Assembly: GCA_025765595.1 (NCBI GenBank)
Contig: JAIVFH010000285.1
Location: 1 to 33,066, forward strand
Direction of reading: 5' to 3'
Origin: Obelidium mucronatum
Taxonomy: Eukaryota; Chytridiomycota; Chytridiomycetes; Chytridiales; Chytriomycetaceae
Length of the DNA stretch: 33,066 bases
The notes under the pieces are model-generated. The model was not told the origin of the DNA. It saw only the letters and a list, made by a program, of their open reading frames with translations, and did not search any database. The translations under genes and the position numbers were made by a program. Below, in pieces: positions 19,411-29,887 of the stretch (within the stretch, counting starts at the first letter, position 1; each line of letters opens with the position of its first letter).

Positions 19411-19585
19411 ATGAGCGACGAAAGCGATTTGGACGATGAATTGTTGGCGTTGGCAGGAGACGATGAAACCACGACAACAGCAACTACAACGGCAAAAAGC
19501 AAAAGTGGTAGTAACAATCGAGCGTCGAAATCCCGCAAGTTTAGTTTATATATTTTTGATAACGAGAGAGAGAGCTCACACACAA

Positions 19586-19674
<89 letters not shown>

Positions 19675-20274
19675 CTGAAACAAAACAACAAAAAGACGAG
19701 GACACAGTGACGAAGATGACGATTCAAATGAAGAAGACGGTCTGATTGGATATAATGACGACGATGACGATGATGAAGGCGGTGGTGGCAGTGGTGGCGG
19801 GTATGATGAAGAAGAGGATCCCGAGTATAAAGAGATGATGACGTGGGGCGAGGACTTGATGGGCGATGAGAAAGACAGACGAAGGTAACTAATTAAATAT
19901 GGACCAGTGTTTTTTGTGGGTGGGGAGGAGAATATTCTAATTGTAAACTCTATCCATGTCATTTATGCGTGAAATAGATTGGAGCAAATGACGGCCTTGG
20001 ATCGAGAACGGTTTCTTGCTGATCGCGCTGAACGAAGACAAGTGATTCTCGATAGAATTGAATTGAAAAGGAAAGTTCGTGGATCAGGAGGAGGAGGAGC
20101 AACTGGAAATAGACGTGAGAGTCAAGTATTACGAAGAGTATAGGAGCATTCTTCTTAACAAATTGCAAAAAAAAAACAGGCGCTTCTTCAAGACGTGAAG
20201 AAAAGAGTAAAAATTCGCGTTCTCTAAATGCACTGAAACGTCAACGAATCGAAAAGTCATCGAAAAAGTCAACC

Positions 20275-20348
<74 letters not shown>

Positions 20349-21710
20349 TGGAAGCGTTTTTCAACCAACCACCAACCCACACTGAACAACACCAACATCA
20401 TATTAAAGGACCTCGACGACAAGAGAAAATCTTCACGATACGACTCTGACGACGGGTCATCTGATTCCGACCGCAACGATCGCCGACGCCGCGACCGAAG
20501 CCGTGACCGTAAAGAAAACAACAGAAACAGGGGCCGGAACCGAAGTCTCTCTGACGACAATGATGATTCCGATTCCGAAGCGGAATCTCGGTACCGCCGC
20601 GACCGGGACCGGGACCGGCGGGACTCGTCCTTGTCCCGACGACGACAGGACGAAAAGCCGTCATTGGACTTGATGGCCAAAGTGACAATCAAGCGCGATG
20701 AATTGGAAAAGTGGATGTATACAAAGAATTTCCAGGCGCTTGTGGTGGGATCTTTTGTGAGGATTGTGTTTGGTTTGGATCCAGAGACGAAGCAGCAAAA
20801 GTATCGGTTGTGTCGTGTTGCAGGTAAAAAAAAATCCACAAAAAAAAGCGTTTCTTTTTTTTTTTTTTAAATCCTCTGTTAAATAAATGTAGATGTGTCG
20901 GAGCGTGAAAAGACGTATCGGATGGGAAATACAATTTCCAAGAAACTGCTCCATTTGGCGTATGGAAGTATCAAGGAAAAGGCGTTTGCAATGGATATTT
21001 GTTCAAATTCACCGCCTACTCAAGATGAATATTCCAGATATCTTTTGGCGTTGGGAGCAACTGAACGGATGGATTCTGTGTCGTCACTTGAACGGAAAGC
21101 AGATGATTTGGAGCGGCAGAGACAGCATGTGTTTTCGAATGTAAGTAGAGAGAGTGTGTGAGGCGGAGAGAAGATGTTTATGAAGCGTCTTATCAACACA
21201 TAGGAAGAAATCGAAGAAATGGTCGCACAAAAGAAACAGATACAACGTATTCCAACAAACATTGCAGCGGAAAAACTCAACCTCCAACGACTAATTGATC
21301 AAGCGAGGGATGAAGGAGATGCAGACCAAGTATCAAAACTGGAAGCGAGAATGCAAGAATTGGATGAACTCGCGCAAGAGAAATTGGGAAATGTGTCTGA
21401 CAAGCTGTCGTCGTTTGCGAAACTGAATCAAAAGAATCGGCTGGCACAGTTTGAGGAAGCGAGACAAGCTGAAATTGAGTTCAAGAACATGAAGAGGGGA
21501 GTTGTTGGGGATTCTCCAGAAAAGTAAGTTATACTCTCTTGGGGACTTTTCTTATTAAAAAACAAAAAAAAAAGAAAAAAGGCGTTGGTTGAGCCAAAGC
21601 CAAAAGCACCAGCCCGACACAAGTCGACGTTGGATGCCACCAACTTGGAAGTGCTTGTGTTTGGACGCGATCCGTTTTTTGAGAGTCTTGACTTGTCGCT
21701 TTATTTGTGA
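19411..21710 (+). CDS. RTF1: RTF1, Paf1-complex subunit (Plus3 domain)
   Basis: Paf1-complex subunit acting in RNA polymerase II elongation; promotes H2B ubiquitylation and recruits Chd1 through phospho-Spt5 (family knowledge). Eight exons: 19411-19538, 19708-19884, 19978-20114, 20180-20277, 20409-20823, 20893-21140, 21204-21523, 21575-21710; 552 aa, phases consistent. Start MSDESDLDDELLALAGDD is the typical Rtf1 N-terminus. RRLEQMTALDRERF is the conserved helix before an Arg/Ser/Asp-rich region. The Plus3 domain runs from about residue 265 (KVTIKRDELEKWMYTKNFQ, GSFVRIVFGLD, YRLCRVAG, EKTYRMGNTIS). A C-terminal coiled coil follows (ARMQELDELAQEKL; NRLAQFEEARQAEIEFKNMK). Intron 1 holds a (CA)41 tract and intron 4 a T69 run. 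The TBC gene begins 34 bp downstream. Confidence 0.93.
19590..19671. repeat. (CA)41 microsatellite in RTF1 intron 1
   Basis: 82 bp of uninterrupted CA dinucleotides inside the first RTF1 intron (19539-19707). Long Thr/His and Val/Cys open frames over it are artefacts. Confidence 0.97.
20279..20347. repeat. T69 homopolymer in RTF1 intron 4
   Basis: 69 consecutive T starting immediately after the G of the 5' splice site (exon end 20277, donor GTTTTT). Intron spans 20278-20408. The exact length is unreliable in any assembly. Confidence 0.95.
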
Positions 21711-21744
21711 TGATTTTATAAAAAAACCAAACAAAAACCAAGCA

Positions 21745-24373
21745 ATGCACTCGCCACCCTTCGAAGGCGACAACCACGACGCCGACGCGCACCCGCAGCA
21801 GCGCCAGGCGGCGTACTTCGACCGCCTCGTCTCGCTCGATCCGCTCTCGCTCGCCGTCGACGAAACGCGGTGGCGCGTGCTCGAGCGGTTTGCGCGCGTG
21901 ACGGCGTACACGCGTGAGTCTTTCTTTACTTTTCTTTAACATCGAACATCGTCGAACAAAACAAAAACAAAAAAACAGAGGCGCTGCTCGCTGCGCCGCT
22001 CGCGCGCCCGCTGCGGCCGTTTCTGCCGCCGAGTCTGCAGCCGCCGCCGCCGCCGCTGCCGCGCGACAGCCTCGACATTGTCGACTACGAGCCCGCGCGC
22101 GTGTACCTGGCGCAGTGGAGCCACGGGCTGCAGGTTGCGCGCTCGCGCGACTTTGTCAGGGCGATGCCGGTCGAGGCCGACGACGCGCTGTCGCTGTCGT
22201 TCGTGGACGCCATCGGCGATGCGGGCCGCCTGGCGATGCTGAAGGAGGAGCAGACAAAACACAGGCTGGGCGTGTGGGACGAAACTACCCTGGCCGATAC
22301 TGAGATTGGAAGCTTTGTTGTCTTGTCGACCGATACTACTCCACCCCCGCCAAAAGTCTCTCGCGTGCTGCCTCTGTCGGCTGCCGAATGGAGACTGTGG
22401 TTTGATGAATACGTGCCTGTTCCAAAACAGATTATGCAGCCTATTCGGCGTAAACTGAGGAGAAATGCTTCTCTGATTCTTGATACAGATGATGATACCG
22501 ATAATGTGGATGATGATGATGATGAGATTTCGGATTTTGATCAAGATCATGATGTTGATTTCGTTGGTATTGAGAATGATGGAAAGATTATTGTTGATTT
22601 TTCTGATGTGGAACGTCGCATTTTTGCTGGAGGTATTGAGCCGTCTTTGAGAGGACAAGGTGTGTTTAGCTATCGAACTACCGCCGAAGGCGGGGAACTA
22701 CCGCCGAAGGCGGTATATTTCTTTTTTCTTTTTTCTTTTTTCACCGCCGAAGGCGCAAAGTACCGCCGAAGGCGGTATATTTCTTTTTTCTTTTTCTTCT
22801 TTCACCGCCGATGGCGGTATATTCTTTTTTTCTTTTTCTTCTTTCACCGCCTTCGGCGGTATATTCTTTTTTTCTTCTTTTTTCTTCTTCTCATCTCACC
22901 GCCACCGCCATAGGGCGGTATATTGTCTATTCTCTCCTTCCTCCTCTTCTTCTTCTTCTTCCACCACCTAATCAAAACAAAAAACAAGTGTGGAGGTTCC
23001 TGTTTGGTTTATATCCTTGGGAATCAACTCATGCCGAAAGGAAAAAGATCAAAAAGGAAAAAACGTGTGTATACTCTTTTTAATTTTTCTTTCAACTTTA
23101 TTTGATTCTGATTCTTTCATCATAGAACCGAGTATTGGAAAATGAAATACGAGTGGTTGGGAGTAGCGGAACGGTTGGGTCATGAGGATGTTGAATCAAC
23201 GCCCGCACATCGTCTTGGAGAAGATGCCGATGCAGACATGTACAGAGACGCCAACATGCGAGTCAACAAGGATGTTCCTAGAACAGGTATTGTGTGGAGG
23301 CGACTACTATAAAGACTTTTGCTCCAGCACCAACAATCATTTCAATCAAGATCGTGGCCATCCATTCTACAGCGACGTTAATACAGCCAGTTTCCGACCT
23401 CCGGGTGTCGGCCCATTCTCTCCACATCAGAATCTTTTGCGTGACATCTTGATTACATATGCTTGCAGTTACAAGGGAAGCGATCGCATAGGATATGTTC
23501 AAGGAATGTCGGATTTAGCCAGTATTGTTCTCATCGTGTGTGAAGGTGATGAAGTCGATGCCTTTTGGATCTTTGCAAAAATGATGGAATCCAAGGTACG
23601 ATATCCTCATGATGAAGATGATAAGTTTTGTACCCATTAAATATATCCGCAGAAGCAAAACTTTCTACACAACGGCTCTGGAATGCACAAACACCTTACA
23701 ACAATATCCAAACTCGTACAAACCATGGACCCAATCTTTTACTCCCACCTGACCAACCGTCTCGATGGGTCCAACTTTTTCTTTTGTTTCCGGTGGTTCC
23801 TTGTATGGTTTAAACGAGAATTCAATTTCCAAGACACGTGTACATTGTGGGAAGTGTGTCGGACTGGAGGCGGGGTTTTCAAGACGGATGGCGATGATTC
23901 TGAGTTTATGTATTTTATTGCGTTGGCGATTTTGGATGAGCATCGAGATGCGATTGTTCGGTGTTTGTTGACGTTTGATGAGTTGTTGAAGGTAAAGTTA
24001 TTTTTGCATTGATGTGGTTTTTTTTTTTTTTTTTAACTATTTTGATAAACAGTATATTAATGATTTGTCGAATACAATTCCAATTAATTCAATATTGGAA
24101 GCGGCTGAGCTGTTGTACCTGAGATTCCGAGTCCGAGCTGCGAGTTTGGGAGTTCTTCCAAGGATGGAAAGCTCAAATAGCAGCCATACTGTACTTCTAA
24201 CGGAAAACGGAGTGAAACCCACAAGAAAAGCAAGCAAGAAACAGTCTATTGTTGCCGCTAGTAGTGACAGTCGGCCGTCTTTGAGCTTATTGCAAGTGTT
24301 GGAGCAGATTAGTGTGAAAGAGAGTGAGGGAAGGAGTAATTCTTTTGGGAAAAGTTCAAAGAAGGATGTTTGA
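21745..24373 (+). CDS. TBC-domain Rab GTPase-activating protein, GYP7/TBC1D15 type
   Basis: Stimulates GTP hydrolysis by Rab GTPases (family: Ypt7/Rab7 and related, endosome-vacuole traffic). Seven exons: 21745-21913, 21979-22659, 22989-23064, 23126-23286, 23351-23595, 23653-23991, 24053-24373; 663 aa. The N-terminal GC-rich part (LARPLRPFLPPSLQPPPPPL, VYLAQWSHGLQV) suits the GYP7-type N-terminal Rab-binding region. PLSAAEWRLWFDEY and RRIFAGGIEPSLRGQ enter the TBC domain, continuing VWRFLFGLYPWESTHAERK after intron 2. Both catalytic fingers are present: Arg in VNKDVPRTDR (about 361) and Gln in GYVQGMSDL (about 413). WFKREFNFQDTCTLWEV is also conserved. Intron 2 (22660-22988) contains seven hairpin repeats. 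Reading through it would give a Phe-rich nonsense tail. Confidence 0.9.
22681..22919 (+). repeat. Seven GC-rich hairpin repeats with pyrimidine spacers (intron of TBC gene)
   Basis: Copies of the palindrome TACCGCCGAAGGCGGTA and variants at 22681-22693 (partial), 22699-22715, 22743-22755 (3' arm cut), 22761-22777, 22804-22818, 22846-22860 and 22904-22919. The ACCGCC/GGCGGT stem is constant in the five full copies. The loop varies: GAA, GAA, GAT, TTC and ATAG. Copies 2 and 4-6 are followed by TATATT and most by a C/T-only tract of about 20-25 nt. Confidence 0.9.
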
Positions 24374-24767
24374 AAAAAAAAAAACAGCCCATTTTTGGGG
24401 TTGTACAGATAGTTTTTTTTTTAATTAGTATAAAGAAGACGATGAAAGTAATAATAATAAGCGTGCTAAAGTTTGTCTATTTATTCCACAGTAAAATCGA
24501 TACTCCCCTCCCAAGGTCCCCGGCTGGGGACAAAAGAACACAATTCCCGCAGATTGAAATATGGTTAGCAGCAACTGTGTTCTGGACTTCTTATACAGGA
24601 TGTATCGAGTGTAGTAAAAATGTAATGGACATCACGTTTATTTTTCCAGCTGCTGCGTTTTCCAGCTTATCAGCAACACATTTGAGAAGCATGGCATAAT
24701 CAAATTTATGCGTGTAGTTATTTATGAAAACTCGCGAGATAAAAAACGGCATATTTGCTCACCGCCT
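24374..24767. other. Convergent intergenic region, no gene seen
   Basis: Tail-to-tail spacer between the TBC gene and the Crinkler-type gene. One plus-strand open frame (24370-24699) has poor composition and overlaps the TBC stop, so it is not called. Confidence 0.5.
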
Positions 24768-27122
24768 TTATTCAGAACACACAATGAATAAAATCACGCC
24801 AGATGAAGCATTGGAAATAGGAATCCCATTCATGGCATGAATGGCAGGCACGCGGTCAGCAAGATTCACTTTGCACACAGCAAATCGATTCGAGAGCTCA
24901 GTTCCAACAGCTTCTGAGAAACTTTTTCCTGTGGTGTAATACGCCTCCTGAAGTTTTCTCACAAGGACAATATGCAGTTTTGAATCAATTGGCGTTCGTA
25001 CAATGATATTAGTCAGGTCTTCGCTTGGCAGAGGGCTACTCCAATCCTTGACTTCTGCAGAAAGACCACAGGATGTCAAAATATCAACCTTATCTGCATT
25101 TTTTGCTCTCATGAGATTGCCAAAGTTACCACATGACTCGACAAAAGAAGGCCACTGTTGGTTTGGCGGCGAAAGAAATGGGACTACAAATCCCTCAAGT
25201 GCCAGTAGAGGGAAACGAGATGGATCAAGAGAAAAAAGATTGGTTGGTTGCGGAATGCGTTGGAGGTTGTAGACAAGGTCTTGAAGAAATAGATCAACTC
25301 TGGCACCACGAACGCCCTGACAATGAGAGGCAACACATATGCACGCACACAGCAATGCTTCAAATTGAATTCCATCGTTTGAACGTTGAACAGAATTCTG
25401 ATAATGAATCGAGAATTTCCTGGCCTTCAGACTGTTTTCTTGCTCTTGAAGAAAGAAGGCGAATGGAACTTGAAGCCCGTCAATCACAAATGCAGGGCAA
25501 GATTGCGGGCCCAGCAAACTCAAAAACAGGAGCGGATCTTTCTCGACCGTTGGGAAAACAGCTTTGGGGACCCATTTTCTTCCTGTTCCTTCAACATGCA
25601 ACCAACTATTAAGCGTGAAATTCGGCATTCCATCAAGTTGACCAAAATGCTCATGTATTAAGGAAGAGGAGTTGTCAGCGACATATGACGTATTGTGCAC
25701 CAAGTGGACTTGCCCAAGCCTTCCAAACTCAGTCTCAAAGATATTCTTTTGGCCTACAATCTTATGATAGACAAACGTCATCATTCCGTCCAAAGATGGA
25801 TTCTCTGAGCATCTCCAGTAAGTGGCACCAAGATGGGCGAACCAAGGGCGAGATTTAGTGATTACTGAACGAATGTTCTGTGGCAAGTTCTGGGGGAGCT
25901 CTAGAGACGGCAAATGGAGGCGAGGAAGTTTGTTGAATATGTGACACCACATAAAAGCATCGCCACGTCGACTCGCCGATCCCATTGAATCGCCCAATTG
26001 AGCCGCTTGACTGTCAGTCCCCAACATCACCAACCACACCCCCAAACACCGAAATATGTTTCGAACAAAGCGAAACCTTTCGACTTTCCCTTTTTTTATG
26101 TTGCACTCGTCAATTATAAAGGTGGGACGGCAATTGTGTGACGGATACTGTGCGTCAATGAACCTTTGCAATTCTTTCCCAGACATTTTCTCAACTTCAA
26201 GGGTTCCTTCAACTACTTCCAACGCGTTGCTCTTTTTGAACTGCTCAAGCAATAACCCAATGAACCCGAAAACATATAGATCTTCATCAATGAGGTTGGA
26301 ACAGCTGGGAGAATTTCCTTTATAGTGAGAAGAGTCCCTTTTAACGCATTTTTTGAACAGTTTCGATATTTGTATAAAGCTTTGATAGATGCGTTGGGAC
26401 GACGAGTTCGGAACAGTGTAGAGAAAGTAGAAACCATGGGCGTCAAGAGCAGGAATCAAAGCAAATGCAGTTTGAGATTTTCCGAGGCCCAAAGAGCTTT
26501 CCAAATAGACAAAAGGAGCTCGATGGCTGTTCCTAGGAGTGACCATGGTTTTGAGGCAGTGGACAATAGCTGCCACCGCAGGATCATCCTTTAAAGCAAG
26601 ACCGAGAGCCAAATACTTTTGAAGGTCACCATTGTCCAAATTACACATGTCTGTCTCCACACTCCCCAAAACTTGTTGTACTAGTGGGGCGGCAGTTGTG
26701 ATAGAAGGAGCAACAACATGAATGAAAATCGCCTGGCTGCCCCCGTCTTCAAAATATTCACTTGGAAGACCGCAGAGTTGCAACCATGTCGTGATGCGAG
26801 AGTTTGGGTTATTGTCGTTGGTTAAGAAATCGATAAAACTGCGACCGATCTTAATTGACAACGCAGCTCGAACTTTCTTCCGTAGGTCATCTAAGCAAGT
26901 CAAGCCTTTATATTTGATGTCTGTCCTCCGATTCTTGTAGCTGATGTTAACGACTTTTGGTGACAATCTCTGCTTCTTGAGCTTCTTGACTGGTTTATTT
27001 GACTGCAAAGGTCTCTTGGAAGCAGATACTGCATACACCAACTCTTCGTCATCATCACAATCAGGGAACCTGATATGTGTTCCAGTCAAAGGCGAAAAAT
27101 TCGGAAGAAGTTCGGCTGTCAT
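24768..27122 (-). CDS. Crinkler-type protein: P-loop NTPase plus REase-like nuclease
   Basis: Intronless, 784 aa, no signal peptide or membrane helix. A basic nuclear-signal-like patch (KKLKKQR) is at 46-52. Residues about 57-138 (VVNISYKNRR, LDDLRKKVRAAL, ITTWLQL, LPSEYFEDGG, AIFIHVV) look like the ubiquitin-like header of Crinkler (CR) proteins. P-loop NTPase: Walker A LESSLGLGKSQTA at about 207-219, Walker B FIIDEC at 335-340, then WLVMLGTDS. The C-terminal restriction-endonuclease-like domain shows FEALLCACICVASHCQG (587-603), FLQDLVYNL, ADKVD (676-680), SAEVKDW (688-694; E690 and K692 as catalytic candidates) and KLQEAYY. This order is the CR NTPase-nuclease architecture known from oomycetes, Batrachochytrium and other eukaryotes, implicated as effectors or in intragenomic conflict. 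Intronless amid intron-rich neighbours; possibly mobile or horizontally acquired. Confidence 0.78.
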   Translation of the reverse strand: MTAELLPNFSPLTGTHIRFPDCDDDEELVYAVSASKRPLQSNKPVKKLKKQRLSPKVVNISYKNRRTDIKYKGLTCLDDLRKKVRAALSIKIGRSFIDFLTNDNNPNSRITTWLQLCGLPSEYFEDGGSQAIFIHVVAPSITTAAPLVQQVLGSVETDMCNLDNGDLQKYLALGLALKDDPAVAAIVHCLKTMVTPRNSHRAPFVYLESSLGLGKSQTAFALIPALDAHGFYFLYTVPNSSSQRIYQSFIQISKLFKKCVKRDSSHYKGNSPSCSNLIDEDLYVFGFIGLLLEQFKKSNALEVVEGTLEVEKMSGKELQRFIDAQYPSHNCRPTFIIDECNIKKGKVERFRFVRNIFRCLGVWLVMLGTDSQAAQLGDSMGSASRRGDAFMWCHIFNKLPRLHLPSLELPQNLPQNIRSVITKSRPWFAHLGATYWRCSENPSLDGMMTFVYHKIVGQKNIFETEFGRLGQVHLVHNTSYVADNSSSLIHEHFGQLDGMPNFTLNSWLHVEGTGRKWVPKAVFPTVEKDPLLFLSLLGPQSCPAFVIDGLQVPFAFFLQEQENSLKARKFSIHYQNSVQRSNDGIQFEALLCACICVASHCQGVRGARVDLFLQDLVYNLQRIPQPTNLFSLDPSRFPLLALEGFVVPFLSPPNQQWPSFVESCGNFGNLMRAKNADKVDILTSCGLSAEVKDWSSPLPSEDLTNIIVRTPIDSKLHIVLVRKLQEAYYTTGKSFSEAVGTELSNRFAVCKVNLADRVPAIHAMNGIPISNASSGVILFIVCSE

Positions 27123-27597
27123 GTCTGGGAATCAAAAAAGATGATCTTACTTCTTCAAGTTTATGGTTTTCAAGAAACCAAAAAAGGGAAAAAGGATACA
27201 CACTCGGTTCGGTGTTGCACAATCGGGCACTTTCGCTTTCGTTGTGTACTTTCTATCCCGCTATACTGCAAGACTGGATCATCGATTTTGACTCTTTCAT
27301 TAGTTGTGCTTTACATGTTGCCCTTGTTGTCGTTGGTTCTGACAAGTAGCCAACCGTGCTAAAGAATCAAATAGGAAACTGACTGCCTTTGGGATTTCCT
27401 GGGTGCGCGAGGTTAGAATCCCTTGGATATCTATGAATATTATCTCCACTGTTATAGAGACTGGACTGTCACCGACCACAGACTTCACGTTTATTTTTCC
27501 AACTGCCGGCGTTTAGAGGTCTTTTGCTAATCTGATATCTATTTAAATTGCAGTCCGCCATCCTTTGACTTGGCCACAGAACTTCCCAAAAAAAAAG
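27123..27597. promoter_or_regulatory. Divergent intergenic region, no gene seen
   Basis: 475 bp between the Crinkler-type gene and the ankyrin-like gene, both reading outward, so both promoters should lie here. No TATA box or RNA gene placed with confidence. Confidence 0.4.
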
Positions 27598-29868
27598 ATG
27601 AACTTGTTTGTGTTTCACCACCTCGACGAGATATTTGTCGACGAAAGAGTCCATCAGGCCTTTCTATCAAGCTCCGATACATTGACGCCGTACCTGTTTC
27701 CTGAGATTTGGAGGTACATATTGTCAAACCAGGCACCGTTTGACTGTTGACCAAAACAACCATAAACCCCCCCTCAGCCGCATCTTTGCTCTAGCATGTG
27801 GAAACATCAAGCAACTTGCCCGCATGACTCTATTATGTCGATCAGTGTACTTTTACTGCTGGAGATCGCCTGTAGCCAAAGCCAACTTCTACTTTGACCG
27901 CTACGGCCGCCGCCAAGCGATTTTCATGGCGTTTGCAACTCAATTCTATAAATACCCAAACTTTGATTTGGTTTTAACCGCAATGATCCAGAATGGGGCT
28001 CGGTATTCATGTCTGGATCGTCCGCAAACGTGTCCATTGTTGCGGTTGTCTCAGAGCAAGACGAAAGATCCGATTGCGTTGATCAAGATATTTTATGAGT
28101 GTAAACCGCATGTTTCGGAGGAGCATTTGAAGCAGTGTTTGTCCACAGCAGTCAAGAATGGAAGCCTGCCAATTAGTTGAGTTAAAAAAGTCATCGCTCT
28201 TGCAAACATGTAGCTGATACAGCGAACACAGTTTGTGCCTTGTTGCAATTAGATCATGCCGCTGTTTCTTCAACTGAAATCGTGGCTAAACTGGCAGAAA
28301 ATAGAGTACAGTGGGACTTGGCTGAAGTGAGTTAACTTCAGACTACAAAAAAAAAAGTTATTCATAATAGAAAACAGGTGATTCGCAATGGTCATGCTGA
28401 ATTGGGAATATTCTTGGCAGCAGCTGCCGGCTGGGAGTTTGTTCCCAAAACCATTATTTTCGCGATCCGCCAGAACTTTCTCACTGTGGCCCAAAACATG
28501 ATTGAGAGCCGCATCGTTCCGCCACAAACCCGCCTGTCTGTTCAAGATTCGAATTCAATTTGGAATCAGCTGTCCTTGCAAAACTTCGAGCATGTCCAAA
28601 CTGCCCTTACTCTTGGTGTTGCACCGACTCCCCAATGTTTAAGACAAGTGGTTGGAAATATTGAGACAATGTATAACGCTAGAATCATTCGCTTGTGGAA
28701 CTATGAGCATTTGGAGACCAATGTTGATCTTGATGAAAGCAGTACTTTCCAAAAGATTGATTTGTTTGTTGGGTTGGATGTTCCGATTGACTCATTGATT
28801 ATCAGCAACGCAGCTGGAAGTGGGAATTTGCGAGTGCTTGAGTATGTTCTTCGGTTGTGGGTGGTTCGTGAAGATTATCGGGATGTCTGTATTGTGAGGC
28901 CGTTGGCTGTTCATCACGCATTTATGCAGCGGAATTGGGATATGGTACAGACTTTGATTGATGCAGCTACTGTATGGCATGAGCAGAATTCGGCTGGTTA
29001 CACTGAAGGGTCGCCGTTGTTCACGAAACCAACGGTTGCCAATGAAGAGAACAATGGCAATGAAGATGATGGTGATGGCGAAGGCAGCGAGAGTGATGCC
29101 TCGAACAATGAAGGCGGCGTGGACGATGAATACTGGCCCAATCTTCCAGCACCATACCCACTACACCACGATGATTCTTTCTTCTATGAAAATCTTCCAC
29201 GTCTTGTGTCTTTGGGGGTTTACGGAGAGAAGATTTATGATAAAGTTCTCGCGGAAATGGCCTATCATTCATACCGTTGGTCTCTGGAGGAAGTGGCTTT
29301 CTCCTGCGAAAAGCTTCAGTCAATGGGTGCTATTGTATCTTCAGGCTGCCTTCAATCTGCGTCCTATGATGGAGATAGCTGGAATGAAATGACTACACGA
29401 TTTCCATACTTTTTGGATAAGTTTGAGTTTGACCCAAAGCGGCAACCTACTGTTGAAGACGACGGCTTCTTTATTCTGGATGAGTCTGCAAGTGGAATCA
29501 TATATCATGATACCACGCCTGTGATCACTATGGTTCTGGCGAAAGGAATTCGACCCTGTGTGGATGCCTTGTACTCTTCATTCCGAAGTCGAAGCTATGA
29601 TACGGAATTGAGGGATGCCATCAAATCTATTTTTGCGAATGCAGAACCTGGTAGCGATGCGCATTCTCGATTTTTCGAAAACTTGGTCAAGGTTCGGCTT
29701 CGCGGCGACTTTGACCAAGAGGAAACAGAGAGACTTGCCGATCTTTTGAAGTTTATGAAGGGGCTTGGGTTTTCTTGCTCGCAGGAATTGTTGGATGAAG
29801 TTGCCGTGGAAAGGGAGTGGCCGAATTTGGCACGGATGATGTTGCCGTTCGTGTTTGTGACAGAATAA
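27598..29868 (+). CDS. Large protein with degenerate ankyrin-like helical repeats
   Basis: Four exons: 27598-27713, 27778-28175, 28214-28326, 28378-29868; 705 aa, phases consistent. The start Met follows an A10 leader. The N-terminus (SSDTLTPYLFPEIWSRIFAL) has an F-box-like start (L.PE.W..I), followed by ACGNIKQLARMTLLCRSVY. Then come helical pairs of about 30-35 residues with ankyrin-like features: FDLVLTAMIQNGARYS, ALIKIFYECKPHVSEEHLKQ, WDLAEVIRNGHAELGIFLAA, AIRQNFLTVAQNMIESRIV, LRVLEYVLRLWVV and NWDMVQTLIDAA. Consensus GxTPLHxA motifs are missing, so repeats are degenerate. An acidic, disordered insert (NEDDGDGEGSESD) precedes a second helical region that ends the protein. Could be an F-box adaptor with ankyrin-like substrate-binding repeats; not firmly classified. 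Confidence 0.6.
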
Positions 29869-29887
29869 AGTAAAACTCTTGAATGAG

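Noticed and set aside
19401..19962. Long open frames rich in Thr/His or Val/Cys over the CA repeat
   Set aside because: Produced by the dinucleotide repeat; the region is an RTF1 intron.
22660..22913. Phe-rich C-terminal extension of the TBC protein
   Set aside because: It reads through intron 2; splicing restores the conserved RGQ-VWRFLFG continuity.
22681..22919. CRISPR-like array
   Set aside because: Repeats are short imperfect palindromes with low-complexity pyrimidine spacers of uneven length inside a eukaryotic intron; there are no cas genes.
24370..24699. 109-residue open frame downstream of the TBC gene
   Set aside because: Overlaps the TBC stop, starts with a poly-Lys run and has no recognisable features.
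24768..27122. Transposase or helicase of a mobile element
   Set aside because: No terminal inverted repeats or target-site duplications seen, and the domain order matches Crinkler NTPase-nuclease proteins better.
27340..27425. tRNA-like stretch with GGTTAGAATCCC and a GGAAA/TTTCC pair
   Set aside because: The T-arm does not pair, no matching acceptor stem or A box is present, and the putative anticodon loop is far too long.
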